Shown piece after piece: positions 1 through 8,177 of a stretch of DNA of 10,396 bases (positions are counted from its first letter, which is position 1; each line of letters starts with the position of its first letter). Source of the stretch: an uncultured Roseovarius sp. (GTDB taxonomy: Bacteria; Pseudomonadota; Alphaproteobacteria; Rhodobacterales; Rhodobacteraceae). A program made the position numbers and the translations under genes. The notes beneath the pieces are model-generated. The model saw only the letters and a program-made list of their open reading frames with translations, made no database searches and was not told the DNA's origin. The stretch is taken from contig CAJXKX010000035.1 of assembly GCA_913055965.1 (NCBI GenBank), positions 1 through 10,396 of the forward strand, in the 5' to 3' direction.

Positions 1-681
1 GAGCCGATCAGCACGCAGGTCATCCCGCGCGACCGGCACGCGGCCTTCTTCGCCGCGCTCGGCGTGGTGGCTTCGAGCGTCGAGAACGTGGCGGTGGAAA
101 TCCGCCACATGCAGCGCACCGAGGTGCTGGAGGGCGCGGAATTCTTCTCGATGGGGCAGAAGGGCTCTTCGGCCATGCCGCACAAGAAGAACCCGGTCCT
201 GACCGAGAACCTCACGGGGCTCGCGCGCATGGTCCGCTCGATGGTCATTCCGGCGATGGAAAACGTGGCCCTCTGGCATGAGCGCGACATCTCGCATTCC
301 TCGGTCGAGCGGATGATCGGCCCCGATGCCACGATCACCCTCGATTTCGCCCTCGCGCGGCTCACCGGCGTGATCGACAAGCTGCTGGTCTATCCCGAGA
401 ACATGTTGGCTAACATGAACAAGTTCCCGGGCCTCGTGATGTCGCAACGGGTGCTGCTCGCCCTCACGCAGGCGGGCGTCAGCCGCGAGGATGCCTACCG
501 CCTCGTGCAGCGCAATGCGCTCAAGGTCTGGGAGACGGGCTGCGACTTCAGGACCGAGTTGCTGAACGACGCCGAGGTCACGGCGGCGCTCAGCCCGGCC
601 GAAATTGATGAAAAATTCGACTTGGGCTATCACACCAAGCATGTGGACACGATTTTCGCGCGGGTTTTCGGGGAATCGTGA
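1..681 (+). CDS. purB: Adenylosuccinate lyase, C-terminal part (5' end outside window)
   Basis: Cytosolic enzyme of purine synthesis. It splits fumarate from SAICAR and from adenylosuccinate, giving AICAR and AMP. The reading frame is open from base 1, so the N-terminal half lies upstream of the window; 226 residues are visible. The fumarate lyase superfamily signature GSSAMPHKKN is at bases 163-192, in the flexible loop that carries the catalytic serine. An EPISTQVIPRDRHA segment precedes it, and a typical ADSL C-terminal helical domain follows (YPENMLANMNKFPGLVMSQR, then DLGYHTKHVDTIFARVFG before the TGA at 679-681). The GTG at 64 is internal to the homologous region and is not a start. The last ~80 bases are richer in A/T than the rest. 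A small exported protein gene follows after 34 bases and may share the transcript. Identification is very secure; only the missing 5' part is unknown. Confidence 0.97.
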   Translation, partial: EPISTQVIPRDRHAAFFAALGVVASSVENVAVEIRHMQRTEVLEGAEFFSMGQKGSSAMPHKKNPVLTENLTGLARMVRSMVIPAMENVALWHERDISHSSVERMIGPDATITLDFALARLTGVIDKLLVYPENMLANMNKFPGLVMSQRVLLALTQAGVSREDAYRLVQRNALKVWETGCDFRTELLNDAEVTAALSPAEIDEKFDLGYHTKHVDTIFARVFGES

Positions 682-687
682 TATCTT

Positions 688-709
688 TCTCTCCTGTTCA
701 ACAGGGAGA
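688..709 (+). promoter_or_regulatory. Hairpin covering the ribosome binding site of the small exported protein
   Basis: Bases 688-691 (TCTC) pair with 706-709 and 693-697 (CCTGT) pair with 701-705. This leaves one bulged T at 692 and a three-base loop TCA. The 3' arm contains the whole Shine-Dalgarno stretch AGGGAGA (703-709), six bases before the ATG at 716. It could lower translation of the small gene or act as a weak processing or attenuation point after purB. There is no long U-run behind it, so it is a poor intrinsic terminator. The pairing is seen; the function is inferred. Confidence 0.4.
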
Positions 710-715
710 CATTTC

Positions 716-874
716 ATGAAACTGACAGTCGGACTTGCCGCCCTCGCCCTCGTGGCCATGCCCTCGCTCGCCGCGGCGGGATGCAGCTATGGCAAACAGA
801 AACAGGCCATGTCCTGCGCCGAGGGCAGCGTTTATGACAGCGCCTCCAAGAGCTGCGTGCCCACATCCAGCTGA
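716..874 (+). CDS. Small exported cysteine-containing protein, 52 aa, function unknown
   Basis: The start is the ATG at 716 because AGGGAGA lies 6 bases upstream and the protein then opens with a textbook signal peptide. That peptide is a Lys at position 2, a hydrophobic core LTVGLAALALVAM, and a PSLAAA-G signal peptidase I type end near residue 21. A longer in-frame start at 605 would overlap purB and bury the signal sequence. The mature part is about 31 residues with Cys at 23, 34 and 47. Its motif CAEGSVYDSASKSC resembles the C-x-x-G-x-x-Y/F-D-x-x-S/T-x-x-C pattern of small chitin-binding-like and peritrophin-like modules, but it is far too short to assign. A lipoprotein is less likely because the residue at -3 from Cys23 is Ala, not Leu. 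From memory, similar short proteins follow purB in other Rhodobacterales. I do not recognise a function. Confidence 0.75.
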   Translation: MKLTVGLAALALVAMPSLAAAGCSYGKQKQAMSCAEGSVYDSASKSCVPTSS

Positions 875-881
875 TGCGAAA

Positions 882-904
882 GGGGCGGGATCGTCTCCCG
901 CCCC
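882..904. terminator. Bidirectional intrinsic terminator between convergent operons
   Basis: GGGGCGGGA (882-890) pairs perfectly with TCCCGCCCC (896-904) around the five-base loop TCGTC, giving a nine-pair, almost all-GC stem. It starts 8 bases after the stop of the small exported protein gene. Read on the + strand it is followed by CGGCTTCATCTT, a weak T-run. Read on the - strand it is followed by TTTCGC. It lies 47 bases beyond the stop of the leftward amidohydrolase gene, so it can end both converging transcripts. Confidence 0.8.
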
Positions 905-950
905 CGGCTTCATCTTGCCCTAAATACTCGATCTCCGACGCCGCCCGCCC

Positions 951-2111
951 TCAGGCCGGCATGCGCTCTTCGACGATGCCCGCCCACCAGCTGCACCCGG
1001 CGGGAATGGCCTCGTCGTTGAAATTGTATTCGGGGTTGTGGACCATCGCGGTATCGCCATTGCCCACCAGGATATAGGCGCCGGGCCGTTCCTCGAGCAT
1101 GAAGGCGAAATCCTCGCCGCCCATCACCAGCGGGGCCTCGTCGCAGTCGCCCGCGATCCGGCGTGCCACGCCCGCCGCGAAATCGGTCTGCTCCTCGTGG
1201 TTGACCATGACGGGGTAGCCGCGGTGATAGGTCACCTCGGCCTGGCCGCCGAACCCCGCCGTCACATGCGCGCACAAGTCGCGGATGCGGCGCTCGGCCA
1301 GATCGCGCATGGCGGTGGACATGGTGCGCACCGTGCCGCGCAGATGCACCGACGCGGGGATCACGTTGAACGCGGTCGAAGAGGTCTGGAACGACGTCAC
1401 CGACACCACCACCTGATCCACCGGGTCGGCGTTGCGGCTGGCGATGGTCTGCAGCATCGTCACCAGATGCGCGGCCATCACGGTCGTGTCCACGGTCTCG
1501 TGCGGCTTGGCGGCGTGGCCGCCGCGGCCCGTCACCTCGATGTCGAACTGATCGGTCGCGGCAAAGAACGCACCTGGCCGGATGGCGAAGCTGCCCACCG
1601 GCTTGCCCGGCCAGTTGTGCATCCCGTAGACCTCCTGGATGCCGAACCGCTCCATCATGCCGTCGTCGCACATCTCCTTGCCGCCGCCGCCGCCCTCTTC
1701 GGCGGGCTGAAAGATCACCACCACGGTGCCGTCGAAATTGCGCGTCTCGGCCAGGTATTTCGCCGCCCCCAGCAGCATCGCCGTGTGCCCGTCATGGCCG
1801 CAGGCATGCATCGCGCCGGGCGTCTTCGAGGCATACTCCACCCCCGTTGCCTCGTGAATGGGCAGCGCGTCCATGTCGGCGCGCAGGCCGATCACCTTGC
1901 CCGATCCGGTGGACTTGCCGCGAATCACGCCCACCACGCCGGTGCGGCCGATCCCCGTCACCACCTCGTCGCAGCCGAATTCCTTCAGCTTGTCGGCCAC
2001 CAGCGCGCTGGTGCGGTGGGTCTCGAAGAGAATCTCGGGATGGGCGTGGATGTCGCGTCGCCATTCGGTGATTTCGTCGTGCAACTCGGCAAAGCGGTTC
2101 CTGATGGGCAT
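951..2111 (-). CDS. M20D family metal-dependent amidohydrolase (hippurate hydrolase / aminoacylase type)
   Basis: A 386-aa cytosolic zinc-type hydrolase that removes an acyl group from an N-acyl amino acid or a similar amide. The metal-binding set of the HipO/ILR1/AbgB-like subfamily is complete: Cys104 and His106 in MHACGHDGHT, Glu138-Glu139 in QPAEEG, His165 in GMHNWP and His358 in VHNPEYNFND. The lid or dimerisation domain runs from about residue 185 to 295 and carries GRGGHAAKPHETVD. Length is normal for the family. The start is the ATG at 2111 because AGGAGAGG (2122-2115 on this strand) lies just upstream and MPIRNRFAELHDEI aligns with typical N-termini; the frame is open further upstream only through the shifted argE sequence. 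It is the last gene of the leftward arm, after the transporter ATPase and the argE-like gene, so an imported peptide or N-acyl amino acid is the likely substrate. The exact substrate is unknown. 'Hippurate hydrolase' is a family name here. Confidence 0.93.
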   Translation of the reverse strand: MPIRNRFAELHDEITEWRRDIHAHPEILFETHRTSALVADKLKEFGCDEVVTGIGRTGVVGVIRGKSTGSGKVIGLRADMDALPIHEATGVEYASKTPGAMHACGHDGHTAMLLGAAKYLAETRNFDGTVVVIFQPAEEGGGGGKEMCDDGMMERFGIQEVYGMHNWPGKPVGSFAIRPGAFFAATDQFDIEVTGRGGHAAKPHETVDTTVMAAHLVTMLQTIASRNADPVDQVVVSVTSFQTSSTAFNVIPASVHLRGTVRTMSTAMRDLAERRIRDLCAHVTAGFGGQAEVTYHRGYPVMVNHEEQTDFAAGVARRIAGDCDEAPLVMGGEDFAFMLEERPGAYILVGNGDTAMVHNPEYNFNDEAIPAGCSWWAGIVEERMPA

Positions 2112-2114
2112 GAG

Positions 2115-2122
2115 CCTCTCCT
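2115..2122 (-). promoter_or_regulatory. Ribosome binding site of the M20D amidohydrolase
   Basis: On the - strand the sequence reads AGGAGAGG, with its AGGAG core six bases from the ATG at 2111. It sits in a 76-base gap after the argE-like stop. It fixes the start of the amidohydrolase, even though the same frame stays open upstream through out-of-frame argE sequence. Confidence 0.75.
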
Positions 2123-2187
2123 GTTCGCGTGTTCGGGAATGCGGCAAGGGTGGACCAAAGCGCGGGCGGCGGCAAGGGGCCGCGCGC

Positions 2188-3308
2188 TCAGCCCGAAGCG
2201 AGCCGGTCCACGAGGTCGCGCATGAAGCGGTGCCCGGCTTCGAACTGTTCCACGGAGATGAATTCGTCGGGCTGGTGCGCCTGTGCGATGTCGCCGGGGC
2301 CGCAGATCGCCGCCGAATAGCCCGCCTGCTGGAACTGCCCCGCCTCGGTGCCGTAGCTGACCACGTGGCTCGCGTTGTCGCCGGTGATCTGGCGCACCAG
2401 CGCCTCCGCCGCGCCGCCCGTCTCGGGGCGCAGCCCCGGCACGGTGAAGCGGCGCGTGGCGTCGATACCGGTCTCGGGGCGCACCGCCTGCATCTCGGCC
2501 TCGGCCTTGCGCACCTCCTCGGGAAATCCATGCCGAAGCGACAATCGGCGGCGGTGATGTTGTGGGCGGTGCCGCCCTCGATCTGGCCCACATGCAGCGT
2601 CGTCCAGGGCGGCTCGAACATCGCGGCGAGGTCGGTGCGCGGCTTGGCGCGATTGTCGGCATTCATCCGGTTGGCCCAGTCGATCAGCGGGGCGGCGGCC
2701 ATGATCGCGTTGACCCCCCGGTGCATGAGCGACGAATGCACCTCGAACCCGCGCACATGCACGTTGTAGCCAAGGCCCCCCTTGTGGCCCGTCACCGCCT
2801 GCATCGTCGTCGGCTCGCCGATGATGGCGAGGTCGGCGCGCGGCACGACGCCCTGCATCGCGGCGATCATCGGCGGCGCGCCGAGACAGCCCACCTCCTC
2901 GTCGTAACTCAGCGCCAGTTGCAGCGGGCGGGCGACGCCGCGCCGCTGCGCCTCGACCAGCGCCCAGATCGCCAGCGCGTCGAATCCCTTCATGTCGGCG
3001 CAGCCGCGCCCGTAATAGCGGCCCTCGCGCTCGGTCACGGTGAACGGGTCCGACGCCCAGGTCTGCCCATCCACCGGCACCACGTCGGTGTGCCCCGACA
3101 GCACCACGCCCCCCGCGACCTCGGGCCCGACATGGGCGAAAAGCGCCGCCTTCTGCCCGGTCTCGTCGTAATGGCGATGCGCGGCGATGCCATGGTCGCG
3201 CAGATATGCCTCGACCCAGTCGACCAGGGGCAGGTTGCTGTCCCGGCTCACGGTGGGAAAGCTCACGAGTTGCGCCATCAGCTCGACGGGCGACAGTGTC
3301 CGGGTCAT
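2188..3308 (-). pseudogene. argE: ArgE-like acetylornithine deacetylase (M20A), frame-disrupted
   Basis: The intact protein would be a cytosolic dinuclear-metal deacylase that hydrolyses N-acetylornithine or a related N-acyl amino acid. The N-terminal part starts at the ATG at 3308, two bases after the ATPase stop, which suggests translational coupling. It carries SGHTDVVPV (His73, Asp75), GCADMKGF (Asp105), SYDEEVG (Glu137/138), IIGEPT (Glu165) and the dimerisation helix region, down to DCRFGMDF at residue 262 (base 2523). The frame then changes. The matching C-terminal part (EEVRKAEAEMQAVRPET, YGTEAGQFQ, final metal ligand in QAHQPDEF) continues in another frame from about 2520 to the TGA at 2188. 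Restoring the frame needs one extra base, or 3n+1 bases. From memory of relatives, roughly 15 residues of the DFR-VPGED-type loop also seem absent, so a short deletion is more likely than a single-base slip. Left in its own frame, the N-terminal reading runs on into the next gene as junk. The cause could be a true mutation or an assembly error. Confidence 0.85.
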
Positions 3309-3310
3309 GG

Positions 3311-5131
<1,821 letters not shown>

Positions 5132-5166
5132 GTCGCGCCTCGCTCCGGTGTGTCGCCCAAGCCTGA

Positions 5167-5196
5167 ACGCTACGCATAACCGCACCGGGCTGTCAA
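5167..5196 (-). promoter_or_regulatory. Candidate sigma70-type promoter for the leftward operon
   Basis: On the - strand a perfect TTGACA (5196-5191) is followed after 18 bases by TAGCGT (5172-5167). That hexamer keeps the first two bases and the final T of the -10 consensus. Transcription would begin near 5160, about 30 bases before the ATG at 5131. The -10 element is weak, so the call is tentative. Confidence 0.4.
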
Positions 5197-5245
5197 ATGG
5201 CGAGCACAAGCGAAACCGGGTCGCGTTCCATTGGCGCGCGTGCCC

Positions 5246-5274
5246 TTGCTTTTTGATCCAATCCGGTCTGTGAT
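5246..5274 (+). promoter_or_regulatory. Candidate sigma70-type promoter for the rightward operon
   Basis: TTGCTT (5246-5251), a 17-base spacer, then TGTGAT (5269-5274), which matches four of six bases of the -10 consensus. This lies in an A/T-richer patch of the divergent region. Transcription would begin near 5281, giving a leader of about 100 bases before the ATG at 5383. No recognisable operator or riboswitch was found in that leader. Confidence 0.35.
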
Positions 5275-5365
5275 GGCCGGACCGGTCGGGCCGGGAACGG
5301 GTGCCACTCGCCCGCCTGCCACGGCAAAACGGAACCATGGGTGGCCGCAGAGCCATCCGAACAGC

Positions 5366-5370
5366 GGAGG
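5366..5370 (+). promoter_or_regulatory. Ribosome binding site of the peptide-binding protein
   Basis: GGAGG, 12 bases before the ATG at 5383. The spacing is a little long, but this is the strongest purine-rich stretch in the area. It supports the ATG that begins directly at the signal peptide rather than the upstream in-frame GTG at 5341. Confidence 0.6.
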
Positions 5371-5382
5371 AAACGCACCGTC

Positions 5383-7089
5383 ATGACCCTCAAACCGATT
5401 CTTCTTGGCGCCACCGCGCTTGCGGGCTTCGCCTCGATGGCGATGGCCGAGCGCGGCGCGGACGGCCATGTCAACGTGATCTACTGGCAGGCGCCGTCGA
5501 TCATGAACCCCTACCTTTCGGGAGGCACCAAGGAGATCGAGGCGGCGAGCCTCGTGATCGAGCCGCTCGGGCGCTACAACGAGAAAGGCGAGATGGTCCC
5601 CTACCTCGCCGAGGAAATCCCCACCGTCGAGAATGGCGGCGTGGCCGAAGACCTCAAGTCGATCACCTGGAAGATCAAGCCGGGGCTCAAGTGGTCCGAC
5701 GGCACGGCCTTCACCGCCACGGATGTGAAATTCACCGCCGACTATTGCATGAACCCCGAGGGCGGCTGCGCGCAGCTGGCCAAGTTCGAGGGCGTGGAGT
5801 CGGTCGAGGTGATCGACGACCTGACCGTCAAGGTCAATTTCGCCGATGCCCAGCCCAACCCCTACGGCCCCTTCATGGGCGGCCAGTCGCCGATCATCCA
5901 GGCCGCGCAGTATGCCGAATGCACCGGCGCGCGGGCCTCGGAATGCGCCGAGGAGAATTTCGCGCCCATCGGCACCGGGCCCTTCAAGGTTGACGAGTTC
6001 CGCCCCAATGACGTGATCTCGCTCTCGGCCAACCCCGAATATCGCGACCCGGCAAAGCCCGCCTTCGCCACCATGACCTTCAAGGGCGGCGGCGACGCCA
6101 CGGCGGCGGGCCGCGCGGTGCTGGAGACGGGCGAGTTCGACTATGCCTGGAACCTGCAGCTTGCCCCCGACGTGATCGCCAACATGGAAGAGGCGGGCCA
6201 GGGCGAGGCGCTCGCGGCCTTCGGCACGCTGGTCGAGCGGATCGAGGTCAACCTCACCAACCCCTCGCCCGACCTGCCCGAGGGCGAGCGCGCCACTGCG
6301 GCGCATCCGCATCCCTTCCTGACCGACCCGGACGTGCGCAAGGCGCTGTCGATGGCCATCGACCGCGTGCTGCTGACCGAGATCGGCTATGGCCAGGCGG
6401 GCCGCCCGACCTGCGACTGGGTGCCGGGCCCCGATGCCTATGCGGCGAACAACACCCATTGCCTCGAACAGGATATTGCGGGCGCCAACGCGCTTCTCGA
6501 CGGTGCGGGCTGGATCGACAGTGACGGCGATGGCATCCGCGACAAGGATGGCGTGGAACTCTCGCTGCTGTTCCAGACCTCGACCAATGCCGTACGCCAG
6601 GATTTCCAGGCGCTGATCAAGCAGTGGTGGAGCGAGATCGGCGTCGAAACCGAGCTGCGCAACATCTCGGCCAGCGTATTCTTCGGCGGCGATCCGGGCA
6701 GCCCGGACACGTTCCAGAAGTTCTATGCCGATGTCGAGATGTACGCGAACCTCTTCGACGGCACCGACCCGCAGAACTATCTCGCCTCGCGCACCTGCGA
6801 CAAGGCCCCGCGCCCCGCGACGCAGTGGCAGGGCGAGAACATCAACCGCTTCTGCGACCCGGCCTATGACGAGCTGGTCAAGGAACTGGGCCGCACGGCG
6901 GAACTGTCCAAGCGGGCGGAAATCGCCATCAAGCTCAACAACATGATCACCAAGGAGCAGAACGTGATCATCCCGCTGGTTCACCGCGGCCGGGTCTCGG
7001 CCAAGTCCAACACCCTGGGCGGCGTGATCCTGAACGTGTGGGATACCGAGCTGTGGAACGCGGCCGACTGGTACCGCATCAAGGAGTGA
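5383..7089 (+). CDS. Peptide/opine ABC transporter periplasmic binding protein (SBP_bac_5 family)
   Basis: A 568-aa receptor that captures the substrate in the periplasm and delivers it to the permease pair. Starting at 5383 it opens with a signal peptide (basic Lys4, hydrophobic LLGATALAGFASM) with a signal peptidase I site AMA-ERG after residue 22. Family hallmarks follow: QAPSIMNPYL near 36-45, PYLAEEIP at 73-80, a WKIKPGLKWSDGTAFTATDVKF block at 96-117, GTGPFKVDEF at 198-207, and DVRKALSMAIDR at 317-328 in the hinge/second lobe. Eight Cys occur as four nearby pairs (122/129, 180/188, 344/360, 472/491), fitting disulfides in an exported protein. Residues 379-390 (DSDGDGIRDKDG) form a calcium-loop-like turn. 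It is the first gene of the rightward operon; a 10-bp hairpin follows its stop and may raise its expression relative to the permeases. The ligand cannot be deduced; peptides, N-acyl amino acids or opine-like compounds are all possible. Confidence 0.95.
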   Translation: MTLKPILLGATALAGFASMAMAERGADGHVNVIYWQAPSIMNPYLSGGTKEIEAASLVIEPLGRYNEKGEMVPYLAEEIPTVENGGVAEDLKSITWKIKPGLKWSDGTAFTATDVKFTADYCMNPEGGCAQLAKFEGVESVEVIDDLTVKVNFADAQPNPYGPFMGGQSPIIQAAQYAECTGARASECAEENFAPIGTGPFKVDEFRPNDVISLSANPEYRDPAKPAFATMTFKGGGDATAAGRAVLETGEFDYAWNLQLAPDVIANMEEAGQGEALAAFGTLVERIEVNLTNPSPDLPEGERATAAHPHPFLTDPDVRKALSMAIDRVLLTEIGYGQAGRPTCDWVPGPDAYAANNTHCLEQDIAGANALLDGAGWIDSDGDGIRDKDGVELSLLFQTSTNAVRQDFQALIKQWWSEIGVETELRNISASVFFGGDPGSPDTFQKFYADVEMYANLFDGTDPQNYLASRTCDKAPRPATQWQGENINRFCDPAYDELVKELGRTAELSKRAEIAIKLNNMITKEQNVIIPLVHRGRVSAKSNTLGGVILNVWDTELWNAADWYRIKE

Positions 7090-7107
7090 TCCGGGCGCAA
7101 CCGGACA

Positions 7108-7131
7108 GGGGCCGGGCGGATGCCCGGCCCC
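7108..7131 (+). terminator. GC-rich hairpin between binding-protein and permease genes (attenuator or mRNA stabiliser)
   Basis: GGGGCCGGGC (7108-7117) pairs without mismatch with GCCCGGCCCC (7122-7131) around the tetraloop GGAT, and CTCTTGTCG follows. A smaller five-pair hairpin (TCCGG 7090-7094 with CCGGA 7101-7105) precedes it directly after the stop. The T-run is short, so partial termination or protection of the upstream mRNA 3' end is more likely than full termination. Hairpins of this kind are common between receptor and permease genes of ABC operons and give an excess of binding protein. Confidence 0.6.
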
Positions 7132-7169
7132 CTCTTGTCGAATAGCCCCTCCTGCCCGAGGCACCGCGC

Positions 7170-8177
7170 ATGCTGACCTACACGATCCGACGGCTCGTCC
7201 TGTCCGTCCCGACGCTGCTGTTCATCAGCCTCGTGATCTTCCTGCTGCTGGAGCTTGCCCCCGGCGACCCGATGGCACAGGTGCCGCTCACCGTGCCGCC
7301 CGAGGTCAAGGAACGCATGCGCGAGGCACTGGGGCTCGGAGAGCCCACGCATATCCGCTTCGGCAAGTGGATGTACCAGTTCTTCGTGGTCGAACCGATG
7401 ATGCTGATCGACCACATCTTCGGCACGGCGCTGGCCGAGGGCCAGCAGCGCGTGCTCAGCTGGCAGTTCCGCTCGCCGGTGATGGACGTGATCATCCAGC
7501 GCATGCCGCAGACGCTCTGGGTGGTGGCCATGTCCTACGTGGTGGGCATCCTCATCGCGCTGCCCATCGGCATCTACTCCGCCTACCGGCAATATTCGCT
7601 CTTCGACCAGGCGGGCACGTTCATCACCATGGTGGGCTACTCGGTGCCGCCGTTCTTCTCGGGCGTGCTGGTGATCGTGATCTTCTCGGTGCAGCTGGGC
7701 TGGCTGCCCTCGATCTACGACACCACGCTCGAGGTCGTGGACTGGGAGACCTTCAAGAAACAGATCCTGCAGATGGTCATGCCGGTGATGGTGCTGGCGC
7801 TGCAGACCACGGCGCAGATCAGCCGCTTCATGCGCGCCTCGATGCTCGACAATCTCAACCAGGATTACGTGCGCACCGCCCGCGCCAAGGGGCTGTCGGA
7901 ATGGGCGGTCGTCATGGTGCATGTGCTGCGCAACTCGATGATCCCGGTGGTTACGGTGATCGCGCTCGGGGTGCCCTACATCTTCGGCGGGGCGATCATC
8001 ACCGAGCAGATCTTCAAGGTGAACGGCCTTGGCCAGCTCTTGATCACCGCCATTCAGGCCAATGACCTGCCGATGGTGCAGACCGTGACCTTCATGATCG
8101 CGGTGCTCATCGTGTTCTTCAATATCGTCGCCGACGTGCTCTATGGCGTGCTCGACCCGAGGATCCGCTATGACTGA
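7170..8177 (+). CDS. Peptide ABC transporter permease, DppB type
   Basis: A 335-aa inner-membrane channel subunit that pairs with the next gene product. The N-terminus is typical of DppB/OppB: MLTYTIRRL, a first membrane helix at about 11-29, then LAPGDPMAQ at the periplasmic side. After a periplasmic loop with an extra segment around residues 60-100 come further helices at about 114-136, 149-177, 200-215, 257-278 and 305-325. The cytoplasmic EAA-type loop, which docks on the ATPase, is DYVRTARAKGLSEW (232-245) followed by HVLRNSMIP. The protein ends with the usual GVLDPRIRYD. A GAGG eight bases before the ATG at 7170 supports the start. The stop overlaps the next gene by eight bases. Family membership is certain; the substrate is not. 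Confidence 0.95.
   Translation: MLTYTIRRLVLSVPTLLFISLVIFLLLELAPGDPMAQVPLTVPPEVKERMREALGLGEPTHIRFGKWMYQFFVVEPMMLIDHIFGTALAEGQQRVLSWQFRSPVMDVIIQRMPQTLWVVAMSYVVGILIALPIGIYSAYRQYSLFDQAGTFITMVGYSVPPFFSGVLVIVIFSVQLGWLPSIYDTTLEVVDWETFKKQILQMVMPVMVLALQTTAQISRFMRASMLDNLNQDYVRTARAKGLSEWAVVMVHVLRNSMIPVVTVIALGVPYIFGGAIITEQIFKVNGLGQLLITAIQANDLPMVQTVTFMIAVLIVFFNIVADVLYGVLDPRIRYD

Noticed and set aside
395..425. Short direct repeat AACATG...AACATGAAC in purB
   Set aside because: It encodes the conserved ENMLANMNKF segment of adenylosuccinate lyase, so the repetition follows from the protein sequence.
605..874. Longer version of the small exported protein starting inside purB
   Set aside because: It would overlap the conserved purB C-terminus out of frame and bury the signal peptide; the ATG at 716 has its own ribosome binding site.
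951..3308. One 785-codon open frame on the - strand, apparently a fused double M20 protein
   Set aside because: It begins as the ArgE-like protein, turns into Arg/Pro-rich nonsense after base 2523 where the true continuation is in another frame, and then re-enters the start of the separate amidohydrolase. It is a by-product of the frame lesion, not a fusion protein.
5265..5300. GC-rich palindromic patch (ACCGGT with flanking CCGG/CGGGCCGGG) in the leader of the rightward operon
   Set aside because: Short and imperfect, within the background of GC-rich self-complementarity; not enough to call an operator or riboswitch.
5170..7164. 664-codon open frame on the - strand, opposite the binding protein
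   Set aside because: Low-complexity Gly/Arg/Ala/His composition and no recognisable domain; a mirror of the SBP_bac_5 gene caused by codon bias.
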